42,702 nucleotides of DNA. Source: Acidobacteriota bacterium (GTDB lineage Bacteria; Acidobacteriota; Thermoanaerobaculia; Thermoanaerobaculales; Sulfomarinibacteraceae). The position numbers and the translations under genes are program-made. The DNA lies in contig JAJDNH010000004.1 in NCBI GenBank assembly GCA_022340775.1, forward strand, positions 1 to 42,702, given 5' to 3'. The notes under the pieces are model-generated. The model was not told the origin of the DNA. It did no database searches and worked only from the letters and a program-made list of their open reading frames with translations. Positions 32,136-40,625 of this stretch are shown piece after piece (position 1 is the stretch's first letter; each line of letters begins with the position of its first letter).

Positions 32136-33901
32136 CCGATCTGACGACGCTCGACCTGTACCGGCACGAGGTCGACAACCCGCGCCCCGCGCACTACCTG
32201 CACTATGTCCCCGGAGGCCGGCGCGAGCTCAGCACCGAGGAGTTCTTCGCCCGCACCGCGGCACTGGCAACAGCGCTGGAAGAGCTCGGGGTGGGGCACG
32301 GCGACCGCGTGATGCTGCTGGCCGACAACCGGCCCGAGTGGCATGTCGTGGACCTCGCCACCGCCGACTTGGGAGCCATCCTGGTGCCGGTCTACAGCAC
32401 CCTGACGCCCACCCAGGTGGAGTATCAGGCCAAGGACTCCGGCGCCGTGATCGCAGTCGCCGAGAGCCCCGAGCACATGGCCAAGTTCAGGGAGGTGGTC
32501 AAGACCTGTCCGTCCCTTGCCCATTTGATTCAGATCGAAGGCCAGCCGATCGAAGGTGCCAAGGCGCTGGACGACATCATCGCGGGCACCGACGGGGACA
32601 AGAACGGCGATCTGTTCTGGCAGCGCGCCGCCAAAGTCACCGAGGACGATCTCCTGACCCTGATCTACACCTCGGGTACGACCGGGAACCCCAAGGGGGT
32701 CATGCTGACCCACCGGAACCTGGTCCAGAATGTCCTCGCTTCGGCCGAGCGAGCCCCCGTCGACCCCGACGCTCTGGCTCTCGAGTTCCTGCCTCTATGC
32801 CACGTGTTCGAGCGCATGGTCGGCTACATCTTCATGTACCGCTCCGTTCGCAAGGCCTACTGCTCCGTCTACCACGTCGGCGACCTGGTAGCCGAGATCG
32901 CTCCCAACGCCTTCGCGGGAGTCCCCAGGTTCTATGAAAAGGTGCACGACAAGATCATGGACATGGTCGGTTCGGCGCCCGCCATCAGGCGCGCTCTCTT
33001 CAACTGGGCGCTAGGCGTGGGCCAACGTGCGATCCCGGCGCGGCTCGCAGGCCGTCAGCCCTCGGGGCTCGCCTTTGCGCTCGCTGACAAGCTCGTCCTG
33101 TCGAAGGTCAGAATGGGCCTCGGTGGGCGGGTCAAGTTCTGCATCTCTGGCGGAGCTCCCCTGCCGCTCTTCGTGAACGAGTTCTTCCACGCCATCGGCA
33201 TCGACCTAATCGAGGGCTACGGGCTGACGGAGACCTCTCCGGTGATCGCGGTCAACGGCACGGCAGCGAACGAGTGTCAGCTGGGCACGGTCGGTCGGGC
33301 ACTGTCGAATCTGGAGGTCGCAACAGCCGATGATGGTGAGCTCATGGTCAAGGGGCCGAGCGTGATGAAGGGGTACTGGAACCTCCCCGAGAAGACCGCT
33401 GAGGTCTTCGACGAGAACGGCTTCTTTCACACCGGGGACATCGCCGAGATCCAGACTGACGGCTTCATTCGGATCACGGACCGAAAGAAGGACCTCATTG
33501 TCACCGGCGGCGGCAAGAACATCGCCCCGCAGCCGATCGAGAATGAGCTCAAGCGCTCGCAGTACATCGACAACGCGGTCCTGATCGGCGACCGGCGCCC
33601 GTTCGTCGTGGCGCTGCTGAGCCCGAACACCGAGGCGCTCGAGAAGTGGGCCGGCCAACACGGCGCCGGCGGGTCGACAGTAGCCGAGCTCTCAGGCGAC
33701 CCCCGGGTGGTGGCTCTCTTCCAGGAAACCGTCGACCAGGTCAACGCCGGCCTCGCCCGCTACGAGCAGATCAAGAAGTTCGCGGTGCTGCCCTTGATGC
33801 TGTCGATGGAGGGGGGCCACCTCACTCCGACCCTCAAGGTCAAGAGACGTGTGGTCGAGAAGGAGTACGCCGACCTGATCGACGGGTTGTACTCCGAGTA
33901 A
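32132..33901 (+). CDS. Long-chain fatty-acid-CoA ligase (AMP-forming)
   Basis: This 589-aa ANL-superfamily enzyme activates long-chain fatty acids to acyl-CoA through an acyl-adenylate. The ATP-binding loop is YTSGTTGNPKGVMLTHRN (from residue 179). The A5 motif is IEGYGLTETSPV, the A7/A8 region is FFHTGDIAEIQTDGFIRITDRKKDLI, and the A10-like GGGKNIAPQPIENELK follows. The internal LEFLPLCHVFERMVGY and ISGGAPLPLFVNEFFHAIG segments are typical of the FadD15/FACS branch that lacks a membrane anchor. It is translationally coupled to the TetR gene, so expression is likely induced when acyl-CoA accumulates. It may serve beta-oxidation or lipid repair; no beta-oxidation genes are in the window. Confidence 0.93.
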   Translation: MTDLTTLDLYRHEVDNPRPAHYLHYVPGGRRELSTEEFFARTAALATALEELGVGHGDRVMLLADNRPEWHVVDLATADLGAILVPVYSTLTPTQVEYQAKDSGAVIAVAESPEHMAKFREVVKTCPSLAHLIQIEGQPIEGAKALDDIIAGTDGDKNGDLFWQRAAKVTEDDLLTLIYTSGTTGNPKGVMLTHRNLVQNVLASAERAPVDPDALALEFLPLCHVFERMVGYIFMYRSVRKAYCSVYHVGDLVAEIAPNAFAGVPRFYEKVHDKIMDMVGSAPAIRRALFNWALGVGQRAIPARLAGRQPSGLAFALADKLVLSKVRMGLGGRVKFCISGGAPLPLFVNEFFHAIGIDLIEGYGLTETSPVIAVNGTAANECQLGTVGRALSNLEVATADDGELMVKGPSVMKGYWNLPEKTAEVFDENGFFHTGDIAEIQTDGFIRITDRKKDLIVTGGGKNIAPQPIENELKRSQYIDNAVLIGDRRPFVVALLSPNTEALEKWAGQHGAGGSTVAELSGDPRVVALFQETVDQVNAGLARYEQIKKFAVLPLMLSMEGGHLTPTLKVKRRVVEKEYADLIDGLYSE

Positions 33902-33947
33902 GGCGCGATCCGACGACCCCGAGCTCGCGCCGAAGTACACTCGGCAG

Positions 33948-36125
33948 GTGAACGGCCGGCCACTCGAACCTCTGTTTCCCCCTCAGTCGGCGGTCCGCTT
34001 CGCGCTCATCGCGCTCGTGTTCGTGGTCGCCATGTCCCGTCTGGCGGCGATCCCGGGCCAGCCTTGGGAGCAGGACGAGGCGCTTTTTGCTGCCGCGGCC
34101 TTCAACACCAACATCATCGAGCACCGTCCCCACCCCCCCGGCTTTCCGCTCTGGGTCGCCGCCGCCAAGGCCAGCAACATGGTCCTCGGTGATCCCCTCC
34201 TCGGCCTGCAGCTTCTCTCGGCCCTTTCCTCGATCGCTCTCCTACCACTGCTGGCCCTGCTGTGGGGTCGCCTGCTCGGCCCCGAGCTCGGCCTCGCTGC
34301 CTCCGCTCTCTTCGCGTTCCTCCCCGGGGTGTGGTTCCACGCGCCACGCGCGTTCTCGACCACCCCGGCGGTCGCCATCGCGGCGCTGGCTGGGCTGCTG
34401 TGGCTCGCTCCAGGGAGAGGGCGCCTCCTCGCCGGCTCGGTCGCCATGGCATGTGCGGTGCTAGTCCGGCCAGTGCTGGCACCGCCGCTCGTGGTCGCCG
34501 GCATCGCCGCTGCCTGGTTGAGGAGGGATCGGATACGTGACGTTGTGCTCTCCGGTGTGTTGGCGGCCGGAGTTATCCTCGCCGGCTTCCTGCCGCTCAT
34601 CATCGACACCGGAGGCCTTGGACCTTTCCTCGACGCACTGGCCGCGCACGGAACATACCAGGAGAGAAACGTCGGCCTGGTGACGTGGACGGCGGGCCGG
34701 CTGGGGATCGTTCGCGCTGTCGGCGGCCCGCCCGCCGCCGTCCTCGCTCTCGCGCTCGGCGTTCTCGGCTGGCTCGGCCTCGTCCGGCGCCACCGCCGAG
34801 TTGCGTGGGGGCTCGCGCTGGTCACGATCGTGGCCGCGGCCTGGCTTCTCCTCGCACACAACCGAACCTACACCCGGTACACCGTGCCGTGGCTGGCGTT
34901 GTGGGTCGGGCTCGCGGTGCTCGGTATCGTTCGCCTGGTCGGCTCGAGGCGTTACGCGCTGATCGCGGTCGCCGTCCTTACCACAGCAGCGGCGGCATGG
35001 ACACTGCCGGCCATCGCCAGCCAGGCGACCGCACCGTTCCCGCCGCTCGCGGCGCTGTCAGCTGCGCAGACCTCCGGTTCGGCGCGATCGATCATCACGG
35101 ACGGAGGCATCAGTCCGTTCGTTGACCTGCTGAGCCTGGCCCGGCGGGGGTCGCGACCGACCTACTGGCGGCCACTGCTACTCGACGGACGGCAGGATGC
35201 TCGTTCGATCCGCGGACCGTGGACCTACACCTGGGCCGAGGGGACGCGGCCGGCGCTGGTACCGGCGCCCGCGCCCCCGCCGCGGGTCTTCCAGTGTCGG
35301 GAAACGCGGCTCGTGTACCTGTCGCAGCAACGCTACCTAACCGCGTGGTCGGCCTCTCGCGGCGCCATCGTGCTGGGCCCCGCCCACCTTCTTCCTGCCG
35401 CTGGGGGAAGATTGGCGATCAAAGGGAAGGTCGACCTCCTCGCCCAGCCTACCCCTCCGGGCAGCTGGCTCGGTGCAGTTTTCTCGGTCCGAGGGCGTCC
35501 GGCCTCCGTCAGCCTGGAGCTGGACCAAAGAGAGATCCTGTCGACAGAGTTACCCCCCGGCACTCATGTCTACCGGATCCCCCTCCGAGACCACGTCGTG
35601 AGCGACGCGAAGCGGACGGCGATCGTCAGCATCCTCCGCCATGGGGACGACGGTGGAGATCTCGAGCTCCGCCACCTCTGGATCGATGCTCCTGGACGGC
35701 CGGTGGGCCCGCGCATGATCCCGGCCACAGCACTCCCAAACGGGCTCTCAGGGTTGATCGACGGGGACGGCCTGTACGGCCTCGAGCAACTGGGCGAACC
35801 CCCACGTCCGGCGCGGTGGACCGGGCCGCGGGCATGGCTGTCGATCCCTGCGGGCTTCCCCCGCATCAGTATCGCTCTGTGCGCACCTCGGCCCGGCGGC
35901 GCCCGTGTCCGCCTTCGAACCGAGCCACTCGGGTCGGAGATCACCGTGGTGGTGGGCCCCCAGTGGACAACGGCAGAGCTGTCGCTACCGCGCGCTGCCG
36001 GCCGTTGCGTCCTGAGCCTGGAAGTTCTGGATCCCTTCGTGCCGGCAAAGGCCGATCCGTCGAGCACGGACCATCGCCGCCTCGGAGTGGTCCTCGGCAA
36101 CATCCGCTTCGACGAGGTTCGGTGA
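33948..36125 (+). CDS. GT39-like (GT-C fold) membrane glycosyltransferase
   Basis: This 725-aa protein has an N-terminal half of roughly ten membrane helices and a C-terminal half that is beta-rich and soluble. The first loop contains PWEQDEALFAAAAF (Asp43-Glu44), the acidic motif of PMT/ArnT-like GT-C enzymes that use polyprenyl-phosphate sugars. RPHPPGFPLWVAAAKAS is the next conserved stretch. After the last helix (about residue 350), the rest is probably periplasmic and may bind the acceptor or a carbohydrate. The start codon is GTG, 46 bp after the acyl-CoA ligase stop, so it could be in the same transcript. A GC-rich hairpin follows. The sugar donor and acceptor cannot be read from the sequence. 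Confidence 0.75.
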   Translation: MNGRPLEPLFPPQSAVRFALIALVFVVAMSRLAAIPGQPWEQDEALFAAAAFNTNIIEHRPHPPGFPLWVAAAKASNMVLGDPLLGLQLLSALSSIALLPLLALLWGRLLGPELGLAASALFAFLPGVWFHAPRAFSTTPAVAIAALAGLLWLAPGRGRLLAGSVAMACAVLVRPVLAPPLVVAGIAAAWLRRDRIRDVVLSGVLAAGVILAGFLPLIIDTGGLGPFLDALAAHGTYQERNVGLVTWTAGRLGIVRAVGGPPAAVLALALGVLGWLGLVRRHRRVAWGLALVTIVAAAWLLLAHNRTYTRYTVPWLALWVGLAVLGIVRLVGSRRYALIAVAVLTTAAAAWTLPAIASQATAPFPPLAALSAAQTSGSARSIITDGGISPFVDLLSLARRGSRPTYWRPLLLDGRQDARSIRGPWTYTWAEGTRPALVPAPAPPPRVFQCRETRLVYLSQQRYLTAWSASRGAIVLGPAHLLPAAGGRLAIKGKVDLLAQPTPPGSWLGAVFSVRGRPASVSLELDQREILSTELPPGTHVYRIPLRDHVVSDAKRTAIVSILRHGDDGGDLELRHLWIDAPGRPVGPRMIPATALPNGLSGLIDGDGLYGLEQLGEPPRPARWTGPRAWLSIPAGFPRISIALCAPRPGGARVRLRTEPLGSEITVVVGPQWTTAELSLPRAAGRCVLSLEVLDPFVPAKADPSSTDHRRLGVVLGNIRFDEVR

Positions 36126-36135
36126 AGAGAACAAA

Positions 36136-36161
36136 GGCCCGGGACTCAGGCGCCCCGGGCC
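36136..36161. terminator. Bidirectional terminator hairpin between GT39 and hsp20
   Basis: GGCCCGGG (36136-36143) pairs with CCCGGGCC (36154-36161) around a 10-nt loop. On the minus strand it is followed by TTTGTTCTC, so it would best end the hsp20 transcript; it also lies 10 nt after the GT39 stop. Confidence 0.65.
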
Positions 36162-36182
36162 CGCTGATCGACAGGACAGGTG

Positions 36183-36629
36183 CTACTTCACCGAAACTTT
36201 GATCGAGCGGGGCTTGCTCTCCTCTCGCTTCGGCAGGCTCACGTACAGGACGCCGCTGTCGAAACGCGCGTCGATCTTCGCGGGGTCGACGTTGTTGGGA
36301 ACCTGGAACGAGCGCTCGAACGAGCCGTACGTCCGCTCGACCCGGTGGCAGGTCTCCCCCTCGGCCGCTTCCTCGAAGCTCCTCTCGCCTGAGATCGTGA
36401 GCATGGAGTTTTCCAGCGTGACGTCGACGTTGTCGGAGCTGAAACCCGGGAGCTCGATCTCGAGCTTGATCGCGTCCGCAGTCTCGCGGACGTCTACCGG
36501 CGGAGTCCAGCTGCCACGCACGGACTCTCTGCCGCTCCGTCCACTGAAGACCTCGTTCATGAGCCTGGTCATGTCATCGGCGAAACGCGCCATCTCACGC
36601 GGCTGTTGCCAGATCGTCATACGTGCCAT
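36183..36629 (-). CDS. Hsp20/alpha-crystallin small heat-shock protein
   Basis: This 148-aa small heat-shock protein is an ATP-independent holdase. The alpha-crystallin domain runs from about residue 40: WTPPVDVRETADAIKLEIELPGFSSDNVDVTLENSMLTISGER, then CHRVERTYGSFERSFQVPNNVDPAKIDARFDSGVLYVSLPK. The C-terminal tail is short (REESKPRSIKVSVK) and carries an IKV-type tripeptide that could fit the oligomerisation groove. AAGGAGG lies before the ATG. A textbook promoter sits upstream (see 36678-36706), and a GC hairpin (CCGGGG-AAC-CCCCGG) lies in the 5' leader. The hairpin is close to, but does not include, the ribosome site, so a heat-sensing role is uncertain. Confidence 0.94.
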   Translation of the reverse strand: MARMTIWQQPREMARFADDMTRLMNEVFSGRSGRESVRGSWTPPVDVRETADAIKLEIELPGFSSDNVDVTLENSMLTISGERSFEEAAEGETCHRVERTYGSFERSFQVPNNVDPAKIDARFDSGVLYVSLPKREESKPRSIKVSVK

Positions 36630-36677
36630 TGTTCTGTTCCTCCTTTCGCTTCTCCCCGGGGGTTCCCCGGCACGATC

Positions 36678-36706
36678 AATATATGACCTGACCGACCACT
36701 TGTCAA
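36678..36706 (-). promoter_or_regulatory. Sigma70 promoter of hsp20
   Basis: On the minus strand, TTGACA (36706-36701) and TATATT (36683-36678) are separated by exactly 17 nt. This near-consensus housekeeping promoter lies about 50 bp upstream of the start codon. The -35 sits inside CTTGACAAG, a short palindrome. No CIRCE element was found. Confidence 0.75.
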
Positions 36707-36832
36707 GTCCTAATTCTAGATACTATCTGAATCTTAGTGTATAAGACTCATGTATGGCCGACGGGGATCGATGTCAACCCGCACCAAGCATCGATCGTCC
36801 CTCCCATGCAAACGGGAAGGAGGGACCACGGA

Positions 36833-37159
36833 ATGAACGCCACGAGAAGCTCGAGACCGTTCGCTTCGGCTGTCTTGATCCTCGCCCTCACGGTGCCCGC
36901 AAGCTGGGCGTGTGTCTCGCCTCGCAGAACCGTTCTGGTGCGCGTTCCGCCGCCTGCGGCGCGCGTCGAGGTGCGGCCAGCTCGACCCGGCCCCGGCCAC
37001 GTGTGGGTCGCTGGTCACTGGCGGTGGAGCGGCCGGCGATACGTTTGGGCCAGCGGCCACTGGGCACGGCCACCGCACGCCGGCGCGGTTTGGGCCGCCG
37101 GCCACTGGGCACGGCGTGGCGGCGGCTGGCTGTGGGTTGCCGGTCACTGGAAGCGGTAG
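36833..37159 (+). CDS. YXWGXW-repeat exported protein
   Basis: This 108-aa protein is basic and rich in Trp, His and Arg. The ORF track starts at 36737, but the ATG at 36833 follows GGAAGGAGGG and opens a signal peptide (FASAVLILALTVPASWAC). A cysteine right at the predicted cleavage site could make it a lipoprotein, though the lipobox is weak. The mature part carries four repeats: HVWVAGHW, YVWASGHW, AVWAAGHW and WLWVAGHW, which matches the YXWGXW family. The family is widespread in envelope proteins but its role is unknown. It is transcribed divergently from hsp20 across about 200 bp, which may reflect shared stress control or chance. Confidence 0.8.
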   Translation: MNATRSSRPFASAVLILALTVPASWACVSPRRTVLVRVPPPAARVEVRPARPGPGHVWVAGHWRWSGRRYVWASGHWARPPHAGAVWAAGHWARRGGGWLWVAGHWKR

Positions 37160-37199
37160 GAGCAAGAGGGGCCTCTCCGCGTCCACCACCCCACGGGAG

Positions 37200-37306
37200 T
37201 TTGTCGATGAGGTTCTTCGAACCTTGTCTTCGGCGACAAAGATCCCTGGGACGCGACATGCTCCGGTTTGGGCTTTGCCCACGTCACTTGGGGAGGTGGG
37301 TGACGT
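37200..37306. other. Cluster of hairpins downstream of the YXWGXW gene
   Basis: A nested structure TTTGTCG-atg-AGGTTC-TTC-GAACCT-n9-CGACAAA (37200-37240) comes first, then GGGC-TTT-GCCC (37270-37280). ACGTCAC (37281-37287) pairs with GTGACGT (37300-37306) across a GGGGAGGTGG loop. Together with the element at 37290-37370 this fills the 334-bp gap before the HD-GYP gene. The first may end the YXWGXW transcript although no T-run follows. No ORF here is convincing. Confidence 0.45.
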
Positions 37307-37370
37307 CTCGCGCTTTCCCTCTGCCGTCTTGCGGTACTACTGGGTGGCTCGGGGAACCGAATCACTTAAT
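37290..37370 (+). repeat. GGGTGG element, copy C, with decayed heptamer array
   Basis: GGTGGGTG is followed by a degenerate 7-nt pattern (ACGTCTC, GCGCTTT, CCCTCTG, CCGTCTT) and then GGGTGG-CTC-GGGGAACC-GA-ATCACTTAA at 37342-37370. The module order equals copy B at 26869-26973. A further CTCACTT/CCTCACC/TTCTGAC stretch lies at 37423-37443, resembling the ACTCYTY array found upstream of pdhA. Confidence 0.55.
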
Positions 37371-37493
37371 GAGCCAATAACTCTGTCACTTCTCCGTCCC
37401 GTTGGCGGTACCTCCCGGCCTTCTCACTTCCTCACCTTCTGACCTCCCTGCATCCTCGCTCTCGATCTCCGCTACAATGGCGACGGAGTCACC

Positions 37494-39368
37494 ATGGCCA
37501 ACATCCCGGTCTTCTTCACCGCCGACCTGGCGGCCGTGGCCGGTGTGGCGGGCGTGATCGAGAGCCTGACAGAGGCTCCTGAGCCGGCCGTCGTTGTCGC
37601 CTCGGCCCCGGCTTGCGCCGGCGTCCCGGTTCCGCTCGACGGCAACAGGGTACTCGTTGTTCTCGGAGAGGCGCCTCATGGCCTGCGCCCGTTTCTGAGC
37701 CTTCCCGCCGAGCCGTCTTCCGGCCACCTCGACAGCGCCGTGGCGGCGGCTCGGGTCGCCCTCGAGAACGCCATGGAGGTCGAGCGTCTCCGCCGCACGT
37801 TGACGGCTCACCGAGCCCTCGAGCGCGAGCTGCTGGAGATCGGCACGGCGCTGTCGGCGGAGAACGATCTCAGGCGCCTCCTGGACCGCATCCTGACGTC
37901 GGCCCGCACGCTGGTCAACGCAGACGCCGGATCGCTGTACCTGGTCGACCAGGGCGGTGGTGAGGAGCCCCGGTTGCGATTCGTCCTGGCCCAGAACGCG
38001 TCGAGGGAAATGGCGTGGAGCGAGGTGACGCTCGCAATCGATCACAGCAGCATCGCCGGCATGGTTGCGAGCACCGCGAACCCGCTGCGGATCGACGATG
38101 CCTACACGCTGCCGGAGGACTCGCCGTTCGGGTTCAACCGCAGCTTCGACGAGGAGACCGGCTACCGCTCGCGCAGCCTGCTCGCGGTCCCGATGCTGAC
38201 CCGCGCCGGAGAGCTCGTGGGCGTGGTCCAGCTGCTCAACCGAAAACGGGACCCGGAGGCCCTGTTGCGGACCGAGGACGACGTCGAGAGGCTGGTCTTG
38301 CCCTTCACCTCGCAGGATGAGGACCTGCTGCGTGCCCTCGCCTCGCAAGCCGCTGTTGCGCTCGAGAACACACGGCTGGTGGAGGAGATCCAGGCGCTGT
38401 TCGAGTCTTTTGTTCGCGCCTCGGTAACCGCAATCGAGCAACGAGATCCGCCGACCTCGGGTCACTCGTTTCGGGTTGCGGGATACACGATCGGTCTGGC
38501 ACAGGCGCTCGAGAAGACCCCGCCGCCCAGCTACCGCGGAATCAGGTTCTCCCGTGACGAGGTGCGGCAGCTGAGGTACGCCGCCCTCCTCCACGACGTC
38601 GGCAAGGTCGGCGTTCGCGAAGCGGTCCTGACCAAGGCACGCAAGCTGTACCCGTACCAGGAGCTTCTCGTCCGTGAGCGGTTCGAACGGGCCCGCCACG
38701 CGCTCAAGCTCGAGCGTACCCGAGCCCTCATCGAGGACCTGACGCGCCGCGGAACCACGCCCTCGGCGGGGAATCTGGAACGGCTCTCGGAGGAACTGCT
38801 GGCGATCGACGCCGAGCTCGACGATGCCCTGGAGGTCATCGACCGCGCCGGCAGGCCGAACATCACCGACCGTGAGGTCACACGGGTATTGGAGGAGATC
38901 GGGCGCCGCCAATTCCCAGGCCGTCACGGGGAGCCGGTTCGCCTTCTCCAGCAGGAGGAGCTCCACTTCCTCCACCTTTCGCGCGGCAACCTCGACGAGC
39001 GCGAGCGCGAGGAGATCCAGTCCCACGTCGTACACTCTTTCCAGTTCCTCAACACCCTGCCGTGGCCGAGCCACCTGCGACGGGTGCCGGAGATCGCGGC
39101 GCTGCACCACGAAAAGCTCAACGGCCATGGATACCCCTCGCGCGTGTCCGCGCCGGACATTCCGGTCGAGGTACGCATGCTCACGATTTCCGACATCTAC
39201 GACGCGTTGACCGCCGGAGACCGCCCCTACAAGCGTTCGGTGGACTCGACCCGAGCGCTCGAGATCCTCGAGCAGGAGGTCAGGGAGGGTGCCCTCGACG
39301 CAGCGCTCTTCAGGGTGTTCGTCGAGGCCCAGGTGTACCGGTACCCCGCCGCGCCTCCCCCGGCGTAG
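37494..39368 (+). CDS. GAF + HD-GYP domain protein with large insertion
   Basis: This 624-aa predicted cyclic-di-GMP phosphodiesterase starts with about 105 residues of unassigned sequence. A GAF domain (about 110-290) follows: DLRRLLDRILTSARTLVNADAGSLYLVD...SLLAVPMLTRAGELVGVVQLLNR. The metal-dependent HD-GYP domain then shows TSGHSFRVA, LLHDVGKVGVREAVL (365-379), SHVVHSFQFL (510) and LHHEKLNGHGYPSRV (HHE at 538-540, intact GYP), then SDIYDALTAGDRPYK. In most HD-GYP proteins the HD motif and the next His are about 25-30 residues apart. Here they are about 140 apart, with a charged helical insertion (RERFERARHALKLERTRALIEDL...). GGAG precedes the ATG. The GAF domain probably senses a small ligand. 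Catalytic residues are kept, so activity is likely. Confidence 0.88.
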   Translation: MANIPVFFTADLAAVAGVAGVIESLTEAPEPAVVVASAPACAGVPVPLDGNRVLVVLGEAPHGLRPFLSLPAEPSSGHLDSAVAAARVALENAMEVERLRRTLTAHRALERELLEIGTALSAENDLRRLLDRILTSARTLVNADAGSLYLVDQGGGEEPRLRFVLAQNASREMAWSEVTLAIDHSSIAGMVASTANPLRIDDAYTLPEDSPFGFNRSFDEETGYRSRSLLAVPMLTRAGELVGVVQLLNRKRDPEALLRTEDDVERLVLPFTSQDEDLLRALASQAAVALENTRLVEEIQALFESFVRASVTAIEQRDPPTSGHSFRVAGYTIGLAQALEKTPPPSYRGIRFSRDEVRQLRYAALLHDVGKVGVREAVLTKARKLYPYQELLVRERFERARHALKLERTRALIEDLTRRGTTPSAGNLERLSEELLAIDAELDDALEVIDRAGRPNITDREVTRVLEEIGRRQFPGRHGEPVRLLQQEELHFLHLSRGNLDEREREEIQSHVVHSFQFLNTLPWPSHLRRVPEIAALHHEKLNGHGYPSRVSAPDIPVEVRMLTISDIYDALTAGDRPYKRSVDSTRALEILEQEVREGALDAALFRVFVEAQVYRYPAAPPPA

Positions 39369-39424
39369 CGCTGGCCATCAGCGCCAGCCGTGTACAGGTC
39401 CGCGGCCGGGCATCCACCGCTGTC

Positions 39425-40489
39425 TCACATTAGAGGAACCAGGTCGACCGGCGGCTCGAGAGGAATGTGCCATCGTTTGAGGCAGCGAGCGCAGCCGGCC
39501 GGGGGATCCACGAACGTCAGCCGGCGCCGGAACGCGCGGCTCTCGGTGGTGCGCCAGGCAGCGCCGACTCCAGCGGGAGACGCTTGCCCGTAAGAGTACT
39601 GGTACCGCGGCTCGACACCGCTCCAACCGAAGGAGGCGAGCGGCTCAGCCACGGGAATACCGGTCATCACGCACGGGTGAACGCGGCCGTCCGCCCCGAC
39701 GAATACCGACGTCTCCGGATTCTCCGGACACTCCCCGGGCTCGTTGAACGGCGACAGGAGATGCCAGTGGATGCCCACTCCGCGCCGTCGGACCTCCCTG
39801 CCGACATCTGCAAGCCGCCTCCTGAGAGCCTCCATCCTCGCCGCGTCGGGAGCCAGCACGGCCTCGGCCAGCAGCTCACGACGGGCCACCAACGACAGCG
39901 AGCTCACCACAACCTCGTCGACGCCTGCCGCGCACGCCAGTTCCGGCAGCCGCTCGATCGACGCCAGACCCGAGCGTAGCAGCAGGTATGCCAGGTGGAT
40001 GCGAGGCCGCGCTCTGCCATGGCGCTCCTCTGCAAGGGTCCGGGCCGCTGTTATGACGCGTGCGAGGGGCGCGCCCCGGCGGACAGCATCGTTGGTCTCC
40101 TCGTCCGCACCGGCAACGGACAGGGCGACGACCTCGACCCCGGCCGCAACGAGGGCGCGGGCGCAGTTCCGGTCGAGCAGGAGGCCATTGCTGGTCGTAC
40201 CGACCCTTCGCCCCGCGGCGCGCAGCCGGGCGACCATCTCCAGAAACTGGGAGTTGAGAAGGGGCTCGCCCCAACCCTGCAGATGAACGTAGGCAGTCCT
40301 CGCCAGCGACGGTGTCAGCTCCTGGAGGAGCTGCAACGGCATGTCTCGGCCGCTCCAGCGGGCTCCCGACGCAGCTCGCGGGCAGTAGGCACAGCTCGCG
40401 TTGCAACGTGACGTGATCTCCAGCTGCACCCAGTCCAGGCGTGGCGGCCGCCGACCAAGGTAGGTACGGACACGTGCTAGGACGTTCAT
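39425..40489 (-). CDS. Radical SAM/SPASM-type protein
   Basis: This 354-aa radical SAM enzyme has the cluster motif LEITSRCNASCAYCPRA (Cys29, Cys33, Cys36). A YVHLQGWGEPLLN block corresponds to the GGEP motif and is followed by TTSNGLLLD. C-terminal cysteines lie in GECPENPETSVFVGADGRVHPCVMTG and GCARCLKRW, as in SPASM or twitch domains that hold an additional Fe-S cluster. This arrangement is used in peptide modification and cofactor assembly, but no precursor peptide is apparent next to it. AAGGTGA precedes the ATG. It lies downstream of the sulfurtransferase gene on the same strand, separated by a perfect 11-bp terminator hairpin. The substrate is unknown. Confidence 0.87.
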   Translation of the reverse strand: MNVLARVRTYLGRRPPRLDWVQLEITSRCNASCAYCPRAASGARWSGRDMPLQLLQELTPSLARTAYVHLQGWGEPLLNSQFLEMVARLRAAGRRVGTTSNGLLLDRNCARALVAAGVEVVALSVAGADEETNDAVRRGAPLARVITAARTLAEERHGRARPRIHLAYLLLRSGLASIERLPELACAAGVDEVVVSSLSLVARRELLAEAVLAPDAARMEALRRRLADVGREVRRRGVGIHWHLLSPFNEPGECPENPETSVFVGADGRVHPCVMTGIPVAEPLASFGWSGVEPRYQYSYGQASPAGVGAAWRTTESRAFRRRLTFVDPPAGCARCLKRWHIPLEPPVDLVPLM

Positions 40490-40580
40490 CGCTTCACCTT
40501 ACCGCCGCACACCGATTACGGAGCTTGTTCCCCGGGACCACCGTCTGCCGTTGACGAGGTTCCCACCACGCACAACCACA

Positions 40581-40607
40581 GGGAGGGGCATCCACGATGC
40601 CCCTCCC
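40581..40607 (-). terminator. Strong hairpin terminator after the sulfurtransferase gene
   Basis: GGGAGGGGCAT-n5-ATGCCCCTCCC is a perfect 11-bp stem, 18 nt past the sulfurtransferase stop. On the minus strand it is followed by TGTGGTTGTG, a T/G-rich but not pure T tract. It probably separates this gene from the radical SAM gene. Confidence 0.65.
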
Positions 40608-40625
40608 TAGTGAAACCTCATGGCC

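Noticed and set aside
36640-36670. ROSE- or fourU-type RNA thermometer in the hsp20 leader
   Set aside because: A GC hairpin is present, but it does not pair with the AAGGAGG ribosome site, so the defining feature is missing.
37386-39128. 580-aa minus-strand ORF opposite the HD-GYP gene
   Set aside because: Antisense shadow; the plus strand encodes complete GAF and HD-GYP motifs.
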